Below are positions 8,376 to 17,115 of a stretch of DNA of 64,000 bases, piece after piece; within the stretch, counting starts at the first letter, position 1, and every line of letters begins with the position of its first letter. A program made the position numbers and the translations under genes. The notes beneath the pieces were generated by a model. That model did no database searches. It was not told the origin of the DNA and saw nothing but the letters and a program-made list of their open reading frames with translations. The stretch spans positions 48,454 through 112,453 of the forward strand of contig JBBTBY010000013.1 of assembly GCA_038043445.1 (NCBI GenBank), written 5' to 3'. Source of the DNA: Spirochaetota bacterium (GTDB lineage: Bacteria; Spirochaetota; Brachyspiria; Brachyspirales; JACRPF01).

Positions 8376-10121
8376 TCATTCTCCTTTTGCTGACGTGTAT
8401 TTATAGAGATAGCGCTCGCCGCGGCATGGGACCGCGATGACGGGCGTTACACTTTCCCTGTTCTTCTGCTCGGCGAACGTACCGTTATACATGAAATGCA
8501 CCGTACGGCTGCGTGCGCGTATCGCAAGGTATACGCTCCTGGCATCCATGGGCGTTACGCTGATGTCGAATACTTCTTCCGCGGGAACGGTAGAGCCGAG
8601 CGATGTACGCTCCTGCTTGAACTCTGCTGAGGATACATCGACAGAGATGAACCTGTTCTGTTCGGCATCGCGGCCCGATTCGTGACGGAACACCAGAAGC
8701 TTATTGCTCGCCACCTCGACGAGATCGTCGTAGTAATCGCCGCGTATGATCCGTCCGGCTGCAAGGAGGTCGTCGTGCTTCCTGACGGCAATGCCATGTT
8801 CTTTCGCCATGTCGATGCAGTCGAGGTACGCCTCGGGTATGCGCGATGTCGTTGACATGAGCAGCCAGAGCTTCGTACCGATGACAAGCGCTTTTTTAAT
8901 CTCGAAGGCCGTGCGCTCGCGGTCCTCGATAGTGAAGGAAAGACGGCCGATGCGTACACGCTTGCCGTCATCGTCCGACTCTGCTATCATCATCGAGGTA
9001 AGGTCGGGAACGCTCGGCATGCGCGTGAAAGGGAGGACGGCGTCGGCGACAGCGCTCCGCGAATAGAGCGAAAGATAGTTCGTCGGATCACCCGCAATGG
9101 AACGGATCTCGGAAGCGGCCGTGCCGTACACATCAAGGTACGATTGCCGCTTCGTGTCTATGCGATTGCTCGGCGGTATCCTGAACCGTTCGCCCATGCT
9201 TTTTGACAACGGCGAAGATGCGATGATGTCAAGGCGATTGGAATACCGCGCGTGTATGAAAAGGCGCTCATCATCATTGCCGACATAGTTGAGCGCGCTG
9301 TTGAACGTGTCGGCAAGCTCGGCGGCATTTCCGGTGAAAGCGGCGTTCGCCCCGTTCGTGAGGAGGGCGATGGCGGCATTCGGCGAGGGATCGAACAGCG
9401 ACAGCATGCGATCGGCTGACGCGCGAGCGAGCGACCAGACCATGCGGTCCACGTTCACGGCCATAAGACGCGCGGCGACTTCATCGTCGATGTTCTCGAA
9501 CACCGGGAGCGATCGACCGGTCGCATTGATGATGTTGTTCGGCTTTATGTTCGTATAAGCGAGAAGCGTATGCGGAGGATCGATGAGCACGATGCGGTAC
9601 GAGGAATCCGTTTTCACACGGTAGATGAGCCGCCCGGCGCGATCGAACGAATAGCGGAACGCCTGCACGATCCCGTTCGTCACGCATGCCCCGCGCGGGC
9701 CGGTCATGTGTATGAGCGAGTTCATCGTCTTCCCCGCATTGAGGCCGTTGATGCGGTCAATGTCGATGGTCACATCATCGCCTTTCGCGATCGGCATGAC
9801 ATAACAGTTGTTCTTCGATGTCTTATAGAAGAACGTGCCCGCTGTCCCGCTCACGAAGAGATCGGCGTATTCATCCTGCACGTCCTCGAGGAAATGGGCT
9901 TTTACTACGGTGAACGAGGCGAATATCGCGCCGTTCTCGAAGACGTGTATGCGCTCGGCGTCAGCCGACCGAACGCGGAAGGCGCTGTAGCAGCGCGACT
10001 GCATGACCTTGGTACGCATCTCACGGATGGAGGTAAGCGGCATTTTTTCAAAATACGCCACTTCCTTTTCGGCACCGAGCATGACCGCGCAGAGGAGGGC
10101 GGCGGGGATCAAGAGGCGCAT
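8376..10121 (-). CDS. Secreted protein of unknown function, transporter operon
   Basis: 581 residues. ATG at 10121 is chosen; a GTG two codons upstream is possible. The signal peptide is MRLLIPAALLCAVMLGA. No family is recognised. The body is rich in beta-strand-like segments (GAIFASFTVV, KLLVFRHESG, RSVYLAIRA) and could be a beta-propeller or beta-sandwich protein that stays in the periplasm or at the surface. It lies between the membrane-anchored first gene of the operon (21 nt upstream) and the solute-binding protein gene (1 nt downstream). This suggests a role in presenting or sensing the substrate, but that is inference. Confidence 0.8.
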   Translation of the reverse strand: MRLLIPAALLCAVMLGAEKEVAYFEKMPLTSIREMRTKVMQSRCYSAFRVRSADAERIHVFENGAIFASFTVVKAHFLEDVQDEYADLFVSGTAGTFFYKTSKNNCYVMPIAKGDDVTIDIDRINGLNAGKTMNSLIHMTGPRGACVTNGIVQAFRYSFDRAGRLIYRVKTDSSYRIVLIDPPHTLLAYTNIKPNNIINATGRSLPVFENIDDEVAARLMAVNVDRMVWSLARASADRMLSLFDPSPNAAIALLTNGANAAFTGNAAELADTFNSALNYVGNDDERLFIHARYSNRLDIIASSPLSKSMGERFRIPPSNRIDTKRQSYLDVYGTAASEIRSIAGDPTNYLSLYSRSAVADAVLPFTRMPSVPDLTSMMIAESDDDGKRVRIGRLSFTIEDRERTAFEIKKALVIGTKLWLLMSTTSRIPEAYLDCIDMAKEHGIAVRKHDDLLAAGRIIRGDYYDDLVEVASNKLLVFRHESGRDAEQNRFISVDVSSAEFKQERTSLGSTVPAEEVFDISVTPMDARSVYLAIRARSRTVHFMYNGTFAEQKNRESVTPVIAVPCRGERYLYKYTSAKGE

Positions 10122-10142
10122 CAGCACATCCGTTCGTTCACG

Positions 10143-11573
10143 CTAGAGTCCCTCGACGGCGGAGGCTGTCGGCTGTTCGTAGCGTATGATCATCTCCGGC
10201 GCACTTGCGCGGTCGATGGGGAAATATACCTTCCCGAAGCGCGTCGAATTGCCCTCGATGATGACCTTTCCGGCGGAACTCGCCTCGACGGTATACGCCC
10301 AGTCGTAACTTTCCCCCTTATAGAGCGTCTGTGAAGCGCCGGTGAAGAAATCCTTGAGCGTATAGAGCACGCGCTGCGCATCGCCCTTTTTTACATCGGC
10401 CCCGGCGATGGTGCGCGAGAACACGGTCACCCCGTCCAGCATGGCCGCACTTGCAGCGGAGAATTTGATGATGCGGTCAGAATGCGGTATGACATATGCC
10501 GTTATCTTCATATCGATCTCGCCCGCGGGAATATTGTCAAGGAAACGAAAATTGATGACAAGATCGGGTACAATCGGCGCTGAGGTAAGATCGATGACCT
10601 TATCGGGGTCGGCGCTGGTGAGTTTCAGCACCGTCTTCTTATCCTCATCGTCGACCGGCCATATCTCAAGGGGCATGCCGTCGATGAGCTTTACCGAAAA
10701 ACTGCCCGTACCGTCCGTCGTGTAGGCCTTCTCGTTCTCGTCCATGAACGATATACCGGGCGCAGCACGGCCGTTGTTCTTTACCGTTATCTTTGCAATG
10801 AACGGCTTCGCCGCTTTGATGGCGAGTGTCTTCTGCGACTTATTGCCGCGACCGAACGCATCAACGGCCGTTATCGTCGCTGTTACGCTTTCCGGGTCCC
10901 CGGCGAATGTTACCGGTGTCGACGACCATAGGCTCCCGGCGGGTGACATCGCGGCGGTCGTGCCGGTGGAATAGGACACATACGCTTTCGCTATCCCCGA
11001 AGAATCGACGATACGCGCCTTTATCGAATACGGCTTTCCTTTGACATAGAAACCGTTCACCGTATTGGGTGCGTTCGCATCGATGACAGGTCCCTGAGAA
11101 TCGCTTTCGCGGCATATCTTGACCACCGATTTTCCGCCTTTCTTGAGCTTGAATGTATAGGTCGTGCCGGCCTTGAACCCTGAAACGGGTTTTTCTGAGA
11201 CCAGGAACGCTTCCTCACGGACAAGCGGCACCTCGGCGAATGCTGCGCCTCCTGCGGTGATGACAAGAGCGGAGGTGCGCTCATTGCCCGCCCCGACCTT
11301 GAACAGATAGGACGAACTGTCGTTGATGTCCTTCACCACGCCGTCGGTCTTGCTGATGACGATGAACTCCCCGGCGACCGCTGGTTTCACATCGGTGCGT
11401 ACGGGCGGTTTCTTTCCCGTTGGCGGTACCGGCTCTGTTCCCACGATATTCGTCTGCACTGTCGGTGTGACCGCTTGCTGCGGCAATTGCGGCTTGAGGA
11501 GAATGACGATGATGACGCCGAATGCGGCGACGACCGCGAGAAGGACGATGAGGACGATGCGTTCGAATTTCAT
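10143..11573 (-). CDS. Membrane-anchored Ig-like-domain protein, first gene of transporter operon
   Basis: 476 residues. An uncleaved-looking N-terminal helix (ERIVLIVLLAVVAAFGVIIVILL) is followed by a Pro/Thr-rich stalk (about residues 30-65) and several beta-sandwich-like segments. One of them, ITAVDAFGRGNKSQKTLAI, is typical of Ig-like or fibronectin-type modules, as is the preceding KARIVDSSGIAKAYVSYSTG. No catalytic signature is seen. It is probably anchored in the inner membrane with the bulk in the periplasm. A consensus promoter lies about 50 nt upstream (-35 TTGACA, -10 TATCAT), so this is probably the first gene of the operon running to the window's left edge. Confidence 0.8.
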   Translation of the reverse strand: MKFERIVLIVLLAVVAAFGVIIVILLKPQLPQQAVTPTVQTNIVGTEPVPPTGKKPPVRTDVKPAVAGEFIVISKTDGVVKDINDSSSYLFKVGAGNERTSALVITAGGAAFAEVPLVREEAFLVSEKPVSGFKAGTTYTFKLKKGGKSVVKICRESDSQGPVIDANAPNTVNGFYVKGKPYSIKARIVDSSGIAKAYVSYSTGTTAAMSPAGSLWSSTPVTFAGDPESVTATITAVDAFGRGNKSQKTLAIKAAKPFIAKITVKNNGRAAPGISFMDENEKAYTTDGTGSFSVKLIDGMPLEIWPVDDEDKKTVLKLTSADPDKVIDLTSAPIVPDLVINFRFLDNIPAGEIDMKITAYVIPHSDRIIKFSAASAAMLDGVTVFSRTIAGADVKKGDAQRVLYTLKDFFTGASQTLYKGESYDWAYTVEASSAGKVIIEGNSTRFGKVYFPIDRASAPEMIIRYEQPTASAVEGL

Positions 11574-11621
11574 ATCTGCCCCTTGTGAATGTTATTTGTA
11601 CTGTAGTACCGTGTCCACACT

Positions 11622-11650
11622 ATGATATGTACCTTTTGCACGATTGTCAA
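11622..11650 (-). promoter_or_regulatory. Sigma70-type promoter of the ABC-transporter operon
   Basis: On the minus strand, -35 TTGACA (11645-11650) and -10 TATCAT (11622-11627) are separated by 17 nt. The start codon is at 11573, giving a 5' UTR of about 40 nt. A small inverted repeat (GTACT-N2-AGTAC, 11598-11609) lies in this leader. Confidence 0.7.
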
Positions 11651-11778
11651 TCGTCTGCGCAACGGCAGCCGACGCAGCACGCGGAACAGATGTTCTCGCA
11701 GCGGCGTTGAGGTCAACATATCATACGGGGAGGGAAAGGGTGCAATGAAAAGGAATGTAACTTTTCGGATATAGGGTT

Positions 11779-12756
11779 CTATTCGTTGGGGCGCACGGTG
11801 CGCGCGATGAGCACGAAGGAATGCTTGCGCCCCTGTTTGTCCTCGAACGTGTTCCTGTTCTTCGGATCGAGCGTCCAAACGCCGTCGACGAGGAAATTAT
11901 AATAGTAGCCGCCGTCGGGCATGTCCTCTTCGCTGAACGATATGCTCCACACGCCGTCGGCAAGCGTCATCGTGAAGCGGCGCGGATCGAAATCGTGGCG
12001 GTCGGTGGTGAAATACACCGTGCGTGCGGCGGCATTGCTCATGAAGAACGTGACCGATCTGTCATTGCGGTCGTCGTCATGATAGAGCGGGTTCGTCCGC
12101 AAGAACCGGGTATCCTTCGCAACACTGAAATAGCTCACCCGCTGGCCGGCATTGTCATAGTCGACGTTCGTCTGCGACGGATCGTTCACCCATACGCCGT
12201 TGACACGATAGCGGTAGAAATATCGGCCTTGTTTCAGCACATACCGTTCTTTCTTGAACGGCTGCTCATGCAGATAGAAATAGATACCGTTCGTCCCTTT
12301 TATCATCGGCACCGCGCCTTCCCAGTTCATGAAGTCGCCGGATACCTCCACGACCTTTTCATCGGGCTTGCGATGCTTCGCCGTGGGCATGTGTCCATGA
12401 GCATCATGACCGCTCTTTTTCGATGCGGATGTGTCATGCGATGCGGTACGCGCTGCATGCGTATCACGTTCGCTATAGGTAAAGAGGATGCCCTTGTTCG
12501 GGATGACGCGCGGGGGGCCCACTTCTTTTAAGTAATAGAATTCGAATTGCGGTCGTAATCGGTCGAATTCGGCTTGTTCTGCGGGCGTTCTCGCTTTCGG
12601 GATATACGGACCGGATGATGAGCTTGATGATGACCCTTTCGATTCGCCGGACGATCCCGACGATGGTGTGCTTTTCGGCGCTGACGACCCGCCGCCGCTC
12701 GCCATGAGCGATGCTGCAGCAAGAATGATGAGGGCGAAATGGGTGAGATGCTGCAT
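11779..12756 (-). CDS. Secreted protein with two CBM48/AMPK-type glycogen-binding-like domains
   Basis: 325 residues from the ATG at 12756, 4 nt after the fliS stop. A signal peptide (MQHLTHFALIILAAASLMASG) is followed by a Ser/Gly/Lys-rich linker. A His-rich stretch (about residues 100-130) and two E-set domains follow. Domain 1 runs around VVEVSGDFMNWEGAVPM to YFYRYRVNGVWVNDP; domain 2 around VYFTTDRHDFDPRRF to YYYNFLVDGVWTLDP. Both carry the YxYxxxVDGxWxxDP pattern of CBM48/AMPK glycogen-binding modules. No catalytic domain is present. It may bind alpha-glucan or act as a structural envelope protein. Tight coupling to fliS is odd and may only reflect shared transcription. Confidence 0.8.
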   Translation of the reverse strand: MQHLTHFALIILAAASLMASGGGSSAPKSTPSSGSSGESKGSSSSSSSGPYIPKARTPAEQAEFDRLRPQFEFYYLKEVGPPRVIPNKGILFTYSERDTHAARTASHDTSASKKSGHDAHGHMPTAKHRKPDEKVVEVSGDFMNWEGAVPMIKGTNGIYFYLHEQPFKKERYVLKQGRYFYRYRVNGVWVNDPSQTNVDYDNAGQRVSYFSVAKDTRFLRTNPLYHDDDRNDRSVTFFMSNAAARTVYFTTDRHDFDPRRFTMTLADGVWSISFSEEDMPDGGYYYNFLVDGVWTLDPKNRNTFEDKQGRKHSFVLIARTVRPNE

Positions 12757-12760
12757 CGGT

Positions 12761-13189
12761 TCAGCCGCTGATATTGATCTTGCCGGTCTTAACCGCAGCG
12801 GCCGTGGGCTTATCCTCGTTCGTCGGCTGATCGGCGGCCTTTGCCCATGCCTCACGGAGCTCTTTCAGGTATCCGACGACCTCGGCGATGGGCGCGCGCT
12901 CTTTTTTCACGTTCGCTTCGAGGAGGCGTTTGTTCATATACGTATAGATGGATGCGAGGCGCTGCGCAATGTCACCCGCTTCGTAATTGAGCGAAGCGAG
13001 AAGCTCGACGATGATGTCCTGCGCCTTGATGATGTTCGTATGTACTTCTTCCGTCTTGTGCTTCTGACCGAGGACGGCAAGCGCGCTCTCAAGGAATTTT
13101 ATCGCCCCGTCGTACAGGAGCACGACGAGCTTTCCCTGCGACGATGTGTTGACATCGGTCTTTTTGTAGCTTTCCAGTCCTTTGTTCAT
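12761..13189 (-). CDS. fliS: Flagellar export chaperone FliS
   Basis: 142 residues; the family is usually 120-150. Hallmarks are the N-terminal YKKTDVNTSSQGKLVVLLYDGAIKFLESA, in which the LxxLLYDGA motif is diagnostic. The helical NIIKAQDIIVELLASLNYEAGDIAQRLASIYTYMNKRL follows. FliS binds the C terminus of flagellin in the cytoplasm and keeps it unpolymerised before export. The start ATG at 13189 has GGAG about 10 nt upstream; an upstream in-frame ATG lacks a binding site. The C terminus has a short extension (TNEDKPTAAAVKTGKINISG). No other flagellar gene is seen in the window. It sits in an operon with two small unknown proteins and a CsgG-like gene. Confidence 0.93.
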   Translation of the reverse strand: MNKGLESYKKTDVNTSSQGKLVVLLYDGAIKFLESALAVLGQKHKTEEVHTNIIKAQDIIVELLASLNYEAGDIAQRLASIYTYMNKRLLEANVKKERAPIAEVVGYLKELREAWAKAADQPTNEDKPTAAAVKTGKINISG

Positions 13190-13205
13190 CGTATCGCTCC
13201 GTATG

Positions 13206-13400
13206 CTACTCGATGCTTTCAACTTCCATGAATGTGACATCGTTCATCCGCGCTGTCGAGCGGCTGCCGAGTATCCTGTCGCCCTGTACCGAATAGTCGC
13301 CGAGATGGATGACGTTCCCGCTCTTCAGCGTAAGCGCCACATCAAGCCCTTGTACACCGGCAAAGCGCTTTACCATGTTCTTGAATGAAGCGTGTGCCAT
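13206..13400 (-). CDS. Small conserved-looking protein of unknown function upstream of fliS
   Basis: 64 residues from an ATG at 13400 with a good GGGAGG ribosome binding site. The sequence (KRFAGVQGLDVALTLKSGNVIHLGDYSV, given in parts: LDVALTLKSG, NVIHLGDYSV) alternates hydrophobic residues in a way that suggests a small beta-barrel fold. An Sm-like or PilZ-like small domain is possible but unproven. It ends 16 nt before the fliS start and is almost certainly co-transcribed with it. A role in flagellin expression or export is inferred only from position. Confidence 0.65.
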   Translation of the reverse strand: MAHASFKNMVKRFAGVQGLDVALTLKSGNVIHLGDYSVQGDRILGSRSTARMNDVTFMEVESIE

Positions 13401-13418
13401 ACGATGCCTCCCGGTACC

Positions 13419-13514
13419 TTAATGCAGGTACACGTATCCATTATCGAGGCGATCCATCGCTTGCTTGACGACTTTTTGCGGCATTTCCGCGTCCGTTCTG
13501 ATGCGTATTCCCAT
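13419..13514 (-). CDS. Possible 31-residue small protein
   Basis: Short frame starting at ATG 13514, 2 nt after the stop codon of the CsgG-like gene and ending 18 nt before the next small gene. The product (MGIRIRTDAEMPQKVVKQAM followed by DRLDNGYVYLH) looks protein-like with an amphipathic helix. It has no Shine-Dalgarno sequence, so translation would depend on termination-reinitiation. No family is recognised. It could be a real small protein or a coincidental frame. Confidence 0.4.
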   Translation of the reverse strand: MGIRIRTDAEMPQKVVKQAMDRLDNGYVYLH

Positions 13515-13516
13515 GG

Positions 13517-14659
13517 TCAGAACGCGAACCCGATATTGCCTATCGGCATGAACGGCAGACCGCCCTCGCCGGTCACATTGACCACGCCTATCTGCACGCC
13601 CCCCAGCCGGCCTGCGACATTGACCACGCCTATCTGAACGCCGATAAGGCTTCCGGAGGCTACATTGACCACGCCTATCTGGGCACCGCGGGCGTTCTTT
13701 GATACATTGACGGCCCCTGCCTGGAACAGAGCGCCGCCGTTCCTGCACACATTCACCGTGGCGAATTGCGCGAGTAACCCGGCATCGGTCGCCGCATTGA
13801 ATATGCCGGCAGCCATCATACCCCAGCCGTATTCCTTGACAACATTGCCGATGCCCGAAGCAGACAGCCCTGCGAGGTCTTCTTCCATAATGCTTACGAT
13901 ACCGCACGCGTTGAGGCCGTACAGGCGATAGGTAAACGTGGTTATCACACCGACGGAGAAGAAGACTATGGTGCCGCGGCGCTCAAAACCGGTAATGCTG
14001 ATCGGGTGTACGATCGAGAAATTGACCGGCCATACCGCGTATCCCGGATGGGCGACGAGCGGCCTTACGGACGCCGATATTGCTGTCGAGGCGGCCTTCT
14101 CCGATGCAAGCGGCCGTGTTGACGATGCTATCGCGTTGGAGACTATGGCGCCCACATCGGGTAAGGCGATATCGATGCGTATGCCGCTCTCGGTCGTCTT
14201 GGATCTCCCCTCGCCGAGGGCGGCGACTATTTCGCGTACCGCATCATCGGCGTCGTCGAGCTTCGACACCTTCGCTTTCGATGTGCTTATGACGGCGGCG
14301 CTCTCCACATCGACGATGTTCACCGCGATGAAAAAGCTTTCGCCGAGCTTCGAAATGCTCCCGAAAACCATGGCGCGTACGGAGAGCATTTTCCCTATCT
14401 TGACCGCGCAGGAACTTTCGGTACAGCCGGTCTGGGAGAATTCCTGTTCCTTCAGGATGGACTCGACATTGCCCCGTTCGATCACGCGATAGCGTTTATT
14501 GGCCGCGAATTCGCTCTGCAGAAGGCCCGTGACCGCTTTTGCGTCAGCGGGCGATACGCCGTTCGCGGCGAGCTCGAGCACCGCTATCGGCAGCACTTGT
14601 CCGAACGAGAGCGCGGTAAGTACGGTGAAAATGATGAAAGCAGCGCACGATCGCTTCAT
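13517..14659 (-). CDS. Secreted CsgG/TolB-like protein with C-terminal GVVNVA repeats
   Basis: 380 residues from ATG 14659 (GAGGA ribosome binding site). The signal peptide (MKRSCAAFIIFTVLTALSFG) is followed by a CsgG-like domain (residues about 20-130) with YRVIERGNVESILKEQEFSQ, TGCTESSCAVKIGKML and FIAVNIVDVESA. This is the pattern of CsgG-family periplasmic or outer-membrane proteins. The C-terminal part carries several copies of a repeat reading GVQIGVVNVAG and variants (about residues 310-370). Similar repeats occur in Leptospira LA_2272-type surface proteins. A surface or outer-membrane location is inferred. A paralogous N-terminal domain is encoded at 62352-63320. Its own promoter lies at 14694-14721. 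Confidence 0.8.
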   Translation of the reverse strand: MKRSCAAFIIFTVLTALSFGQVLPIAVLELAANGVSPADAKAVTGLLQSEFAANKRYRVIERGNVESILKEQEFSQTGCTESSCAVKIGKMLSVRAMVFGSISKLGESFFIAVNIVDVESAAVISTSKAKVSKLDDADDAVREIVAALGEGRSKTTESGIRIDIALPDVGAIVSNAIASSTRPLASEKAASTAISASVRPLVAHPGYAVWPVNFSIVHPISITGFERRGTIVFFSVGVITTFTYRLYGLNACGIVSIMEEDLAGLSASGIGNVVKEYGWGMMAAGIFNAATDAGLLAQFATVNVCRNGGALFQAGAVNVSKNARGAQIGVVNVASGSLIGVQIGVVNVAGRLGGVQIGVVNVTGEGGLPFMPIGNIGFAF

Positions 14660-14693
14660 ACTATTCCTCGGAACGACTTTTGCGGACGACGGC

Positions 14694-14721
14694 ATTGTAC
14701 AGCAAAACAAAGTGAAGTCAA
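14694..14721 (-). promoter_or_regulatory. Sigma70-type promoter of the CsgG-like/fliS operon
   Basis: Minus strand: -35 TTGACT (14716-14721), 16-nt spacer, -10 TACAAT (14694-14699). The leader to the ATG at 14659 is about 28 nt and contains a GAGGA ribosome binding site. The remaining intergenic stretch (14722-14972) shows no gene or clear signal. Confidence 0.65.
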
Positions 14722-14972
14722 CAGAATATCGATCGCCATGTTGAAACAAGGAACAGCATGATCCCACAGTGTGTTCTACGCCTTTCCCGAAGAGATACAT
14801 CGGCGTACCGGGCGGCTGCCGCCGGCAGTTATTGTCGAGCGTGAGCGTATCGTATCCTCTCCATGGATCGTACGCATGGAATATCGCATTCCGTGCACGA
14901 AAGAATATAGTGTTCCTGATGTACACGGTATCGATCGGTGCACGCAAAAATATCATCAACGCAAATACGGTA

Positions 14973-16025
14973 TCAGGGATGATTATTGGTCACTGCCTGG
15001 AGCAGGGTGAGTATCTGGCACACATCATCGAAAAAGGAATAGTAATTCAGCTTTGCGGGGTCTATGGTCTGTGCGCCGGTCACCTGATTCACGATAAGTC
15101 CGATATCAGCGTTCGCCTGGTAGTCCATGGCGAATGCGAACGCGTTCGTGGTCGCGTTATCATCACTGACATAAAACCCATACTCCTGCGCGCACGTCGC
15201 GATCACTTTTCCCTGCATCGTCTTCCATGTGTATGCGTTCAAATTCACCGAGTTCGGAATGATGAGAAAGCTTCCCATCATATAGTTCGGGTTACTGCCG
15301 AGATATCCCGTGATCGTGTTCGTCGCATTATCATCGGCTTTGGAAGCCGGCCAGGTGAAGTAACGACCCGAATACAGACAGCGCGCATCGACAAGCACCG
15401 CGAGGGCATGACCTATCCTGCTGTTGATCTCGCCCTTGCGTATCATCCCGCCGAGTCCGGAAAAGCCTGCGCCGCGGTAACCGTTACTGCCATAGTCGGA
15501 TATTCCGTTGACATTGAATTGAGCGAGAAAATGATGCGTGAGCATCGTGCCGCTTCCGGAACTTCGCCACAGTGCGATACCCTGATATAATGTTCCGGTC
15601 GATGGTTCAAAAATGCCGAAATGACCGTTCCCAGTATAGGTGGTCTCGGCTACGCCCGCATCCGCAGCGAGACGGAATTGTGCCAATACACTACCCGTGG
15701 GCGTTGATCGAGCAGGATATGCCCATCCCGATCCGAGTTTCAGGTCCACAAGCGGTGCGCGGGAATCCGCGGTCAATATGGTGATGGTCTCAAGATACAG
15801 TTTCGTGATCGTGTGCCCTGGATTATTCACGAGCATATCCTGAATGTTCGCGCATACCGCATCGGAGGGCACTGGTCGATTCCAGAACGAATCGCTTGAA
15901 AATAAACGCTGCGGCGGTGTCCCCGTTGACGTGATGGGGGCTGTTGGCGTATTCACCGAGCACGAAATCACTGCGGCCGCGAAGGATGTCAAAAGCAGAA
16001 TGCAATACGGGTCCCATGGTTTCAT
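14973..16025 (-). CDS. Putative lipoprotein of unknown function
   Basis: 350 residues. The start ATG at 16025 has AAGGAG 8 nt upstream. The N terminus (MKPWDPYCILLLTSFAAAVISC) is a lipoprotein signal with lipobox Cys22, followed by a Thr/Pro-rich linker. The mature protein contains segments such as SDSFWNRPVPSDA, GHFGIFEPSTGTLYQG and GHALAVLVDARC, but no family is recognised with certainty. The compact Gly/Asn/Tyr-rich composition suits an extracellular beta-rich or polysaccharide-active protein. It is divergent from the AraC-type gene at 16144, which is a candidate regulator of it. Confidence 0.75.
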   Translation of the reverse strand: MKPWDPYCILLLTSFAAAVISCSVNTPTAPITSTGTPPQRLFSSDSFWNRPVPSDAVCANIQDMLVNNPGHTITKLYLETITILTADSRAPLVDLKLGSGWAYPARSTPTGSVLAQFRLAADAGVAETTYTGNGHFGIFEPSTGTLYQGIALWRSSGSGTMLTHHFLAQFNVNGISDYGSNGYRGAGFSGLGGMIRKGEINSRIGHALAVLVDARCLYSGRYFTWPASKADDNATNTITGYLGSNPNYMMGSFLIIPNSVNLNAYTWKTMQGKVIATCAQEYGFYVSDDNATTNAFAFAMDYQANADIGLIVNQVTGAQTIDPAKLNYYSFFDDVCQILTLLQAVTNNHP

Positions 16026-16109
16026 TGTCTTTACTCCTTATGCACATCAATGTATCCATGACGGGGGTGATCGTCCAGCGCATTTTTATCGATTCGTATG
16101 ATATTTTTG

Positions 16110-16137
16110 TTGACAGTATTGATCGTTTTGATAGAAT
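16110..16137 (+). promoter_or_regulatory. Promoter placed for a leaderless AraC-type mRNA
   Basis: -35 TTGACA (16110-16115), 16-nt spacer, -10 TAGAAT (16132-16137). Only 6 nt separate the -10 from the ATG at 16144, so transcription should start at or next to the start codon. No Shine-Dalgarno sequence is present. Confidence 0.7.
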
Positions 16138-16143
16138 CATTCC

Positions 16144-16962
16144 ATGCACAGCACAGCGGTGATCGATGCGCTCCTCGAGCATGCGCATTTTCGGGCCAAC
16201 AGTATCGGCGCATTGCGGCTACCGCCGGGTGAACGGCGCGAGCGTCGTACGGACGCGAATCTGATGGTGCTCATCGACAGCGGCTCGGCGTCGATGGACA
16301 TCCGGACCAGAACGATGCGTGCATCGTCGGACGATCTTGTCACAGTCCCGATGGGATCAAATTATTTTACCGCGAGCAGAAGCGGCTGCAAATTCAGGTA
16401 TATAGAATTCGATATCTTCATCTCGGACAGCAGATCGCTCGGGTATCAGATAATCTCGCCTCGGGTAATGCCCGGTTTCCTTCGTACGCATGAGGGAAAA
16501 ACGCTTTCCACAGCGGTCGATCGAGTGCTCGCGTCAGAACCGTTCGCGCGCGCGACGCTCAACGGTGCGCTCGCTGTCGCGGCATCCACGTGCGCAGACG
16601 TTCGCCGTGCCTCAAGAAGCGGAGGAGAGGATACCCGCGCCATGCGGCAGTTCGCCCCCGTGCTTGACATCGTACGACGACGCTACCATGAACGCCTGAC
16701 CGTTCGCGATCTTGCTGCGGCAGCCGGGCTCACGGAAAGCCACTTCTGCAATTCTTTCAAACGGACGTTCGGCGTCTCGCCGCTGCAGTATCTCATGCGC
16801 ATCAAGCTGTATTCGGCGCAGCAGATGCTGCGCGAGGGTTCTTATTCTGTCGTAGAGATCGCACGCCGGCTCGGGTTTTCTGATCAGGCCACGTTTTCCC
16901 GCGCATTCAAGCGATACTTTCGAGTGCCGCCCTCAAAAATACTTCCGAAAATGTGGAAATAG
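16144..16962 (+). CDS. AraC-family transcriptional regulator
   Basis: 272 residues. The N-terminal half (residues 1-135) is a cupin-like sensing region (LMVLIDSGSASMDIRTRTM). The C-terminal 100 residues are a double helix-turn-helix of AraC type: LTVRDLAAAAGLTESHFCNSFKRTFG, then YSVVEIARRLGFSDQATFSRAFKRYF, ending RVPPSKILP (each quoted as a motif position, about residues 180-265). Members usually activate sugar-utilisation genes on binding a ligand. It is transcribed away from the lipoprotein gene at 14973-16025, its most likely target. The promoter layout predicts a leaderless transcript. Confidence 0.9.
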   Translation: MHSTAVIDALLEHAHFRANSIGALRLPPGERRERRTDANLMVLIDSGSASMDIRTRTMRASSDDLVTVPMGSNYFTASRSGCKFRYIEFDIFISDSRSLGYQIISPRVMPGFLRTHEGKTLSTAVDRVLASEPFARATLNGALAVAASTCADVRRASRSGGEDTRAMRQFAPVLDIVRRRYHERLTVRDLAAAAGLTESHFCNSFKRTFGVSPLQYLMRIKLYSAQQMLREGSYSVVEIARRLGFSDQATFSRAFKRYFRVPPSKILPKMWK

Positions 16963-17115
16963 CTGTTGCCCATGTTCCCGCTCGACACGTGGCCGCACGA
17001 TAGTATCCGCCGGATGCGAGATGCCGTCGGACACGACGGGCGCATCGATGCGCATGCCGGGGGTGGGCGGAGAGACGTGGTTGGAATCCGTTCGCACAGG
17101 GGACGATGCGGGGGA

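Noticed and set aside
13540-13720. Repeated DNA segments resembling a direct-repeat array
   Set aside because: They encode the GVVNVA protein repeats of the CsgG-like gene; unit length and sequence vary and there are no unique spacers, so this is not a CRISPR array.
13515-13907. Longer minus-strand frame continuing upstream of the 31-residue ORF
   Set aside because: The upstream part is an out-of-frame reading of the CsgG-like gene's repeats; only the part from 13514 is a candidate.
14769-15590. 273-codon plus-strand frame
   Set aside because: It runs antisense to the lipoprotein gene at 14973-16025, which has a lipobox and a strong ribosome binding site.
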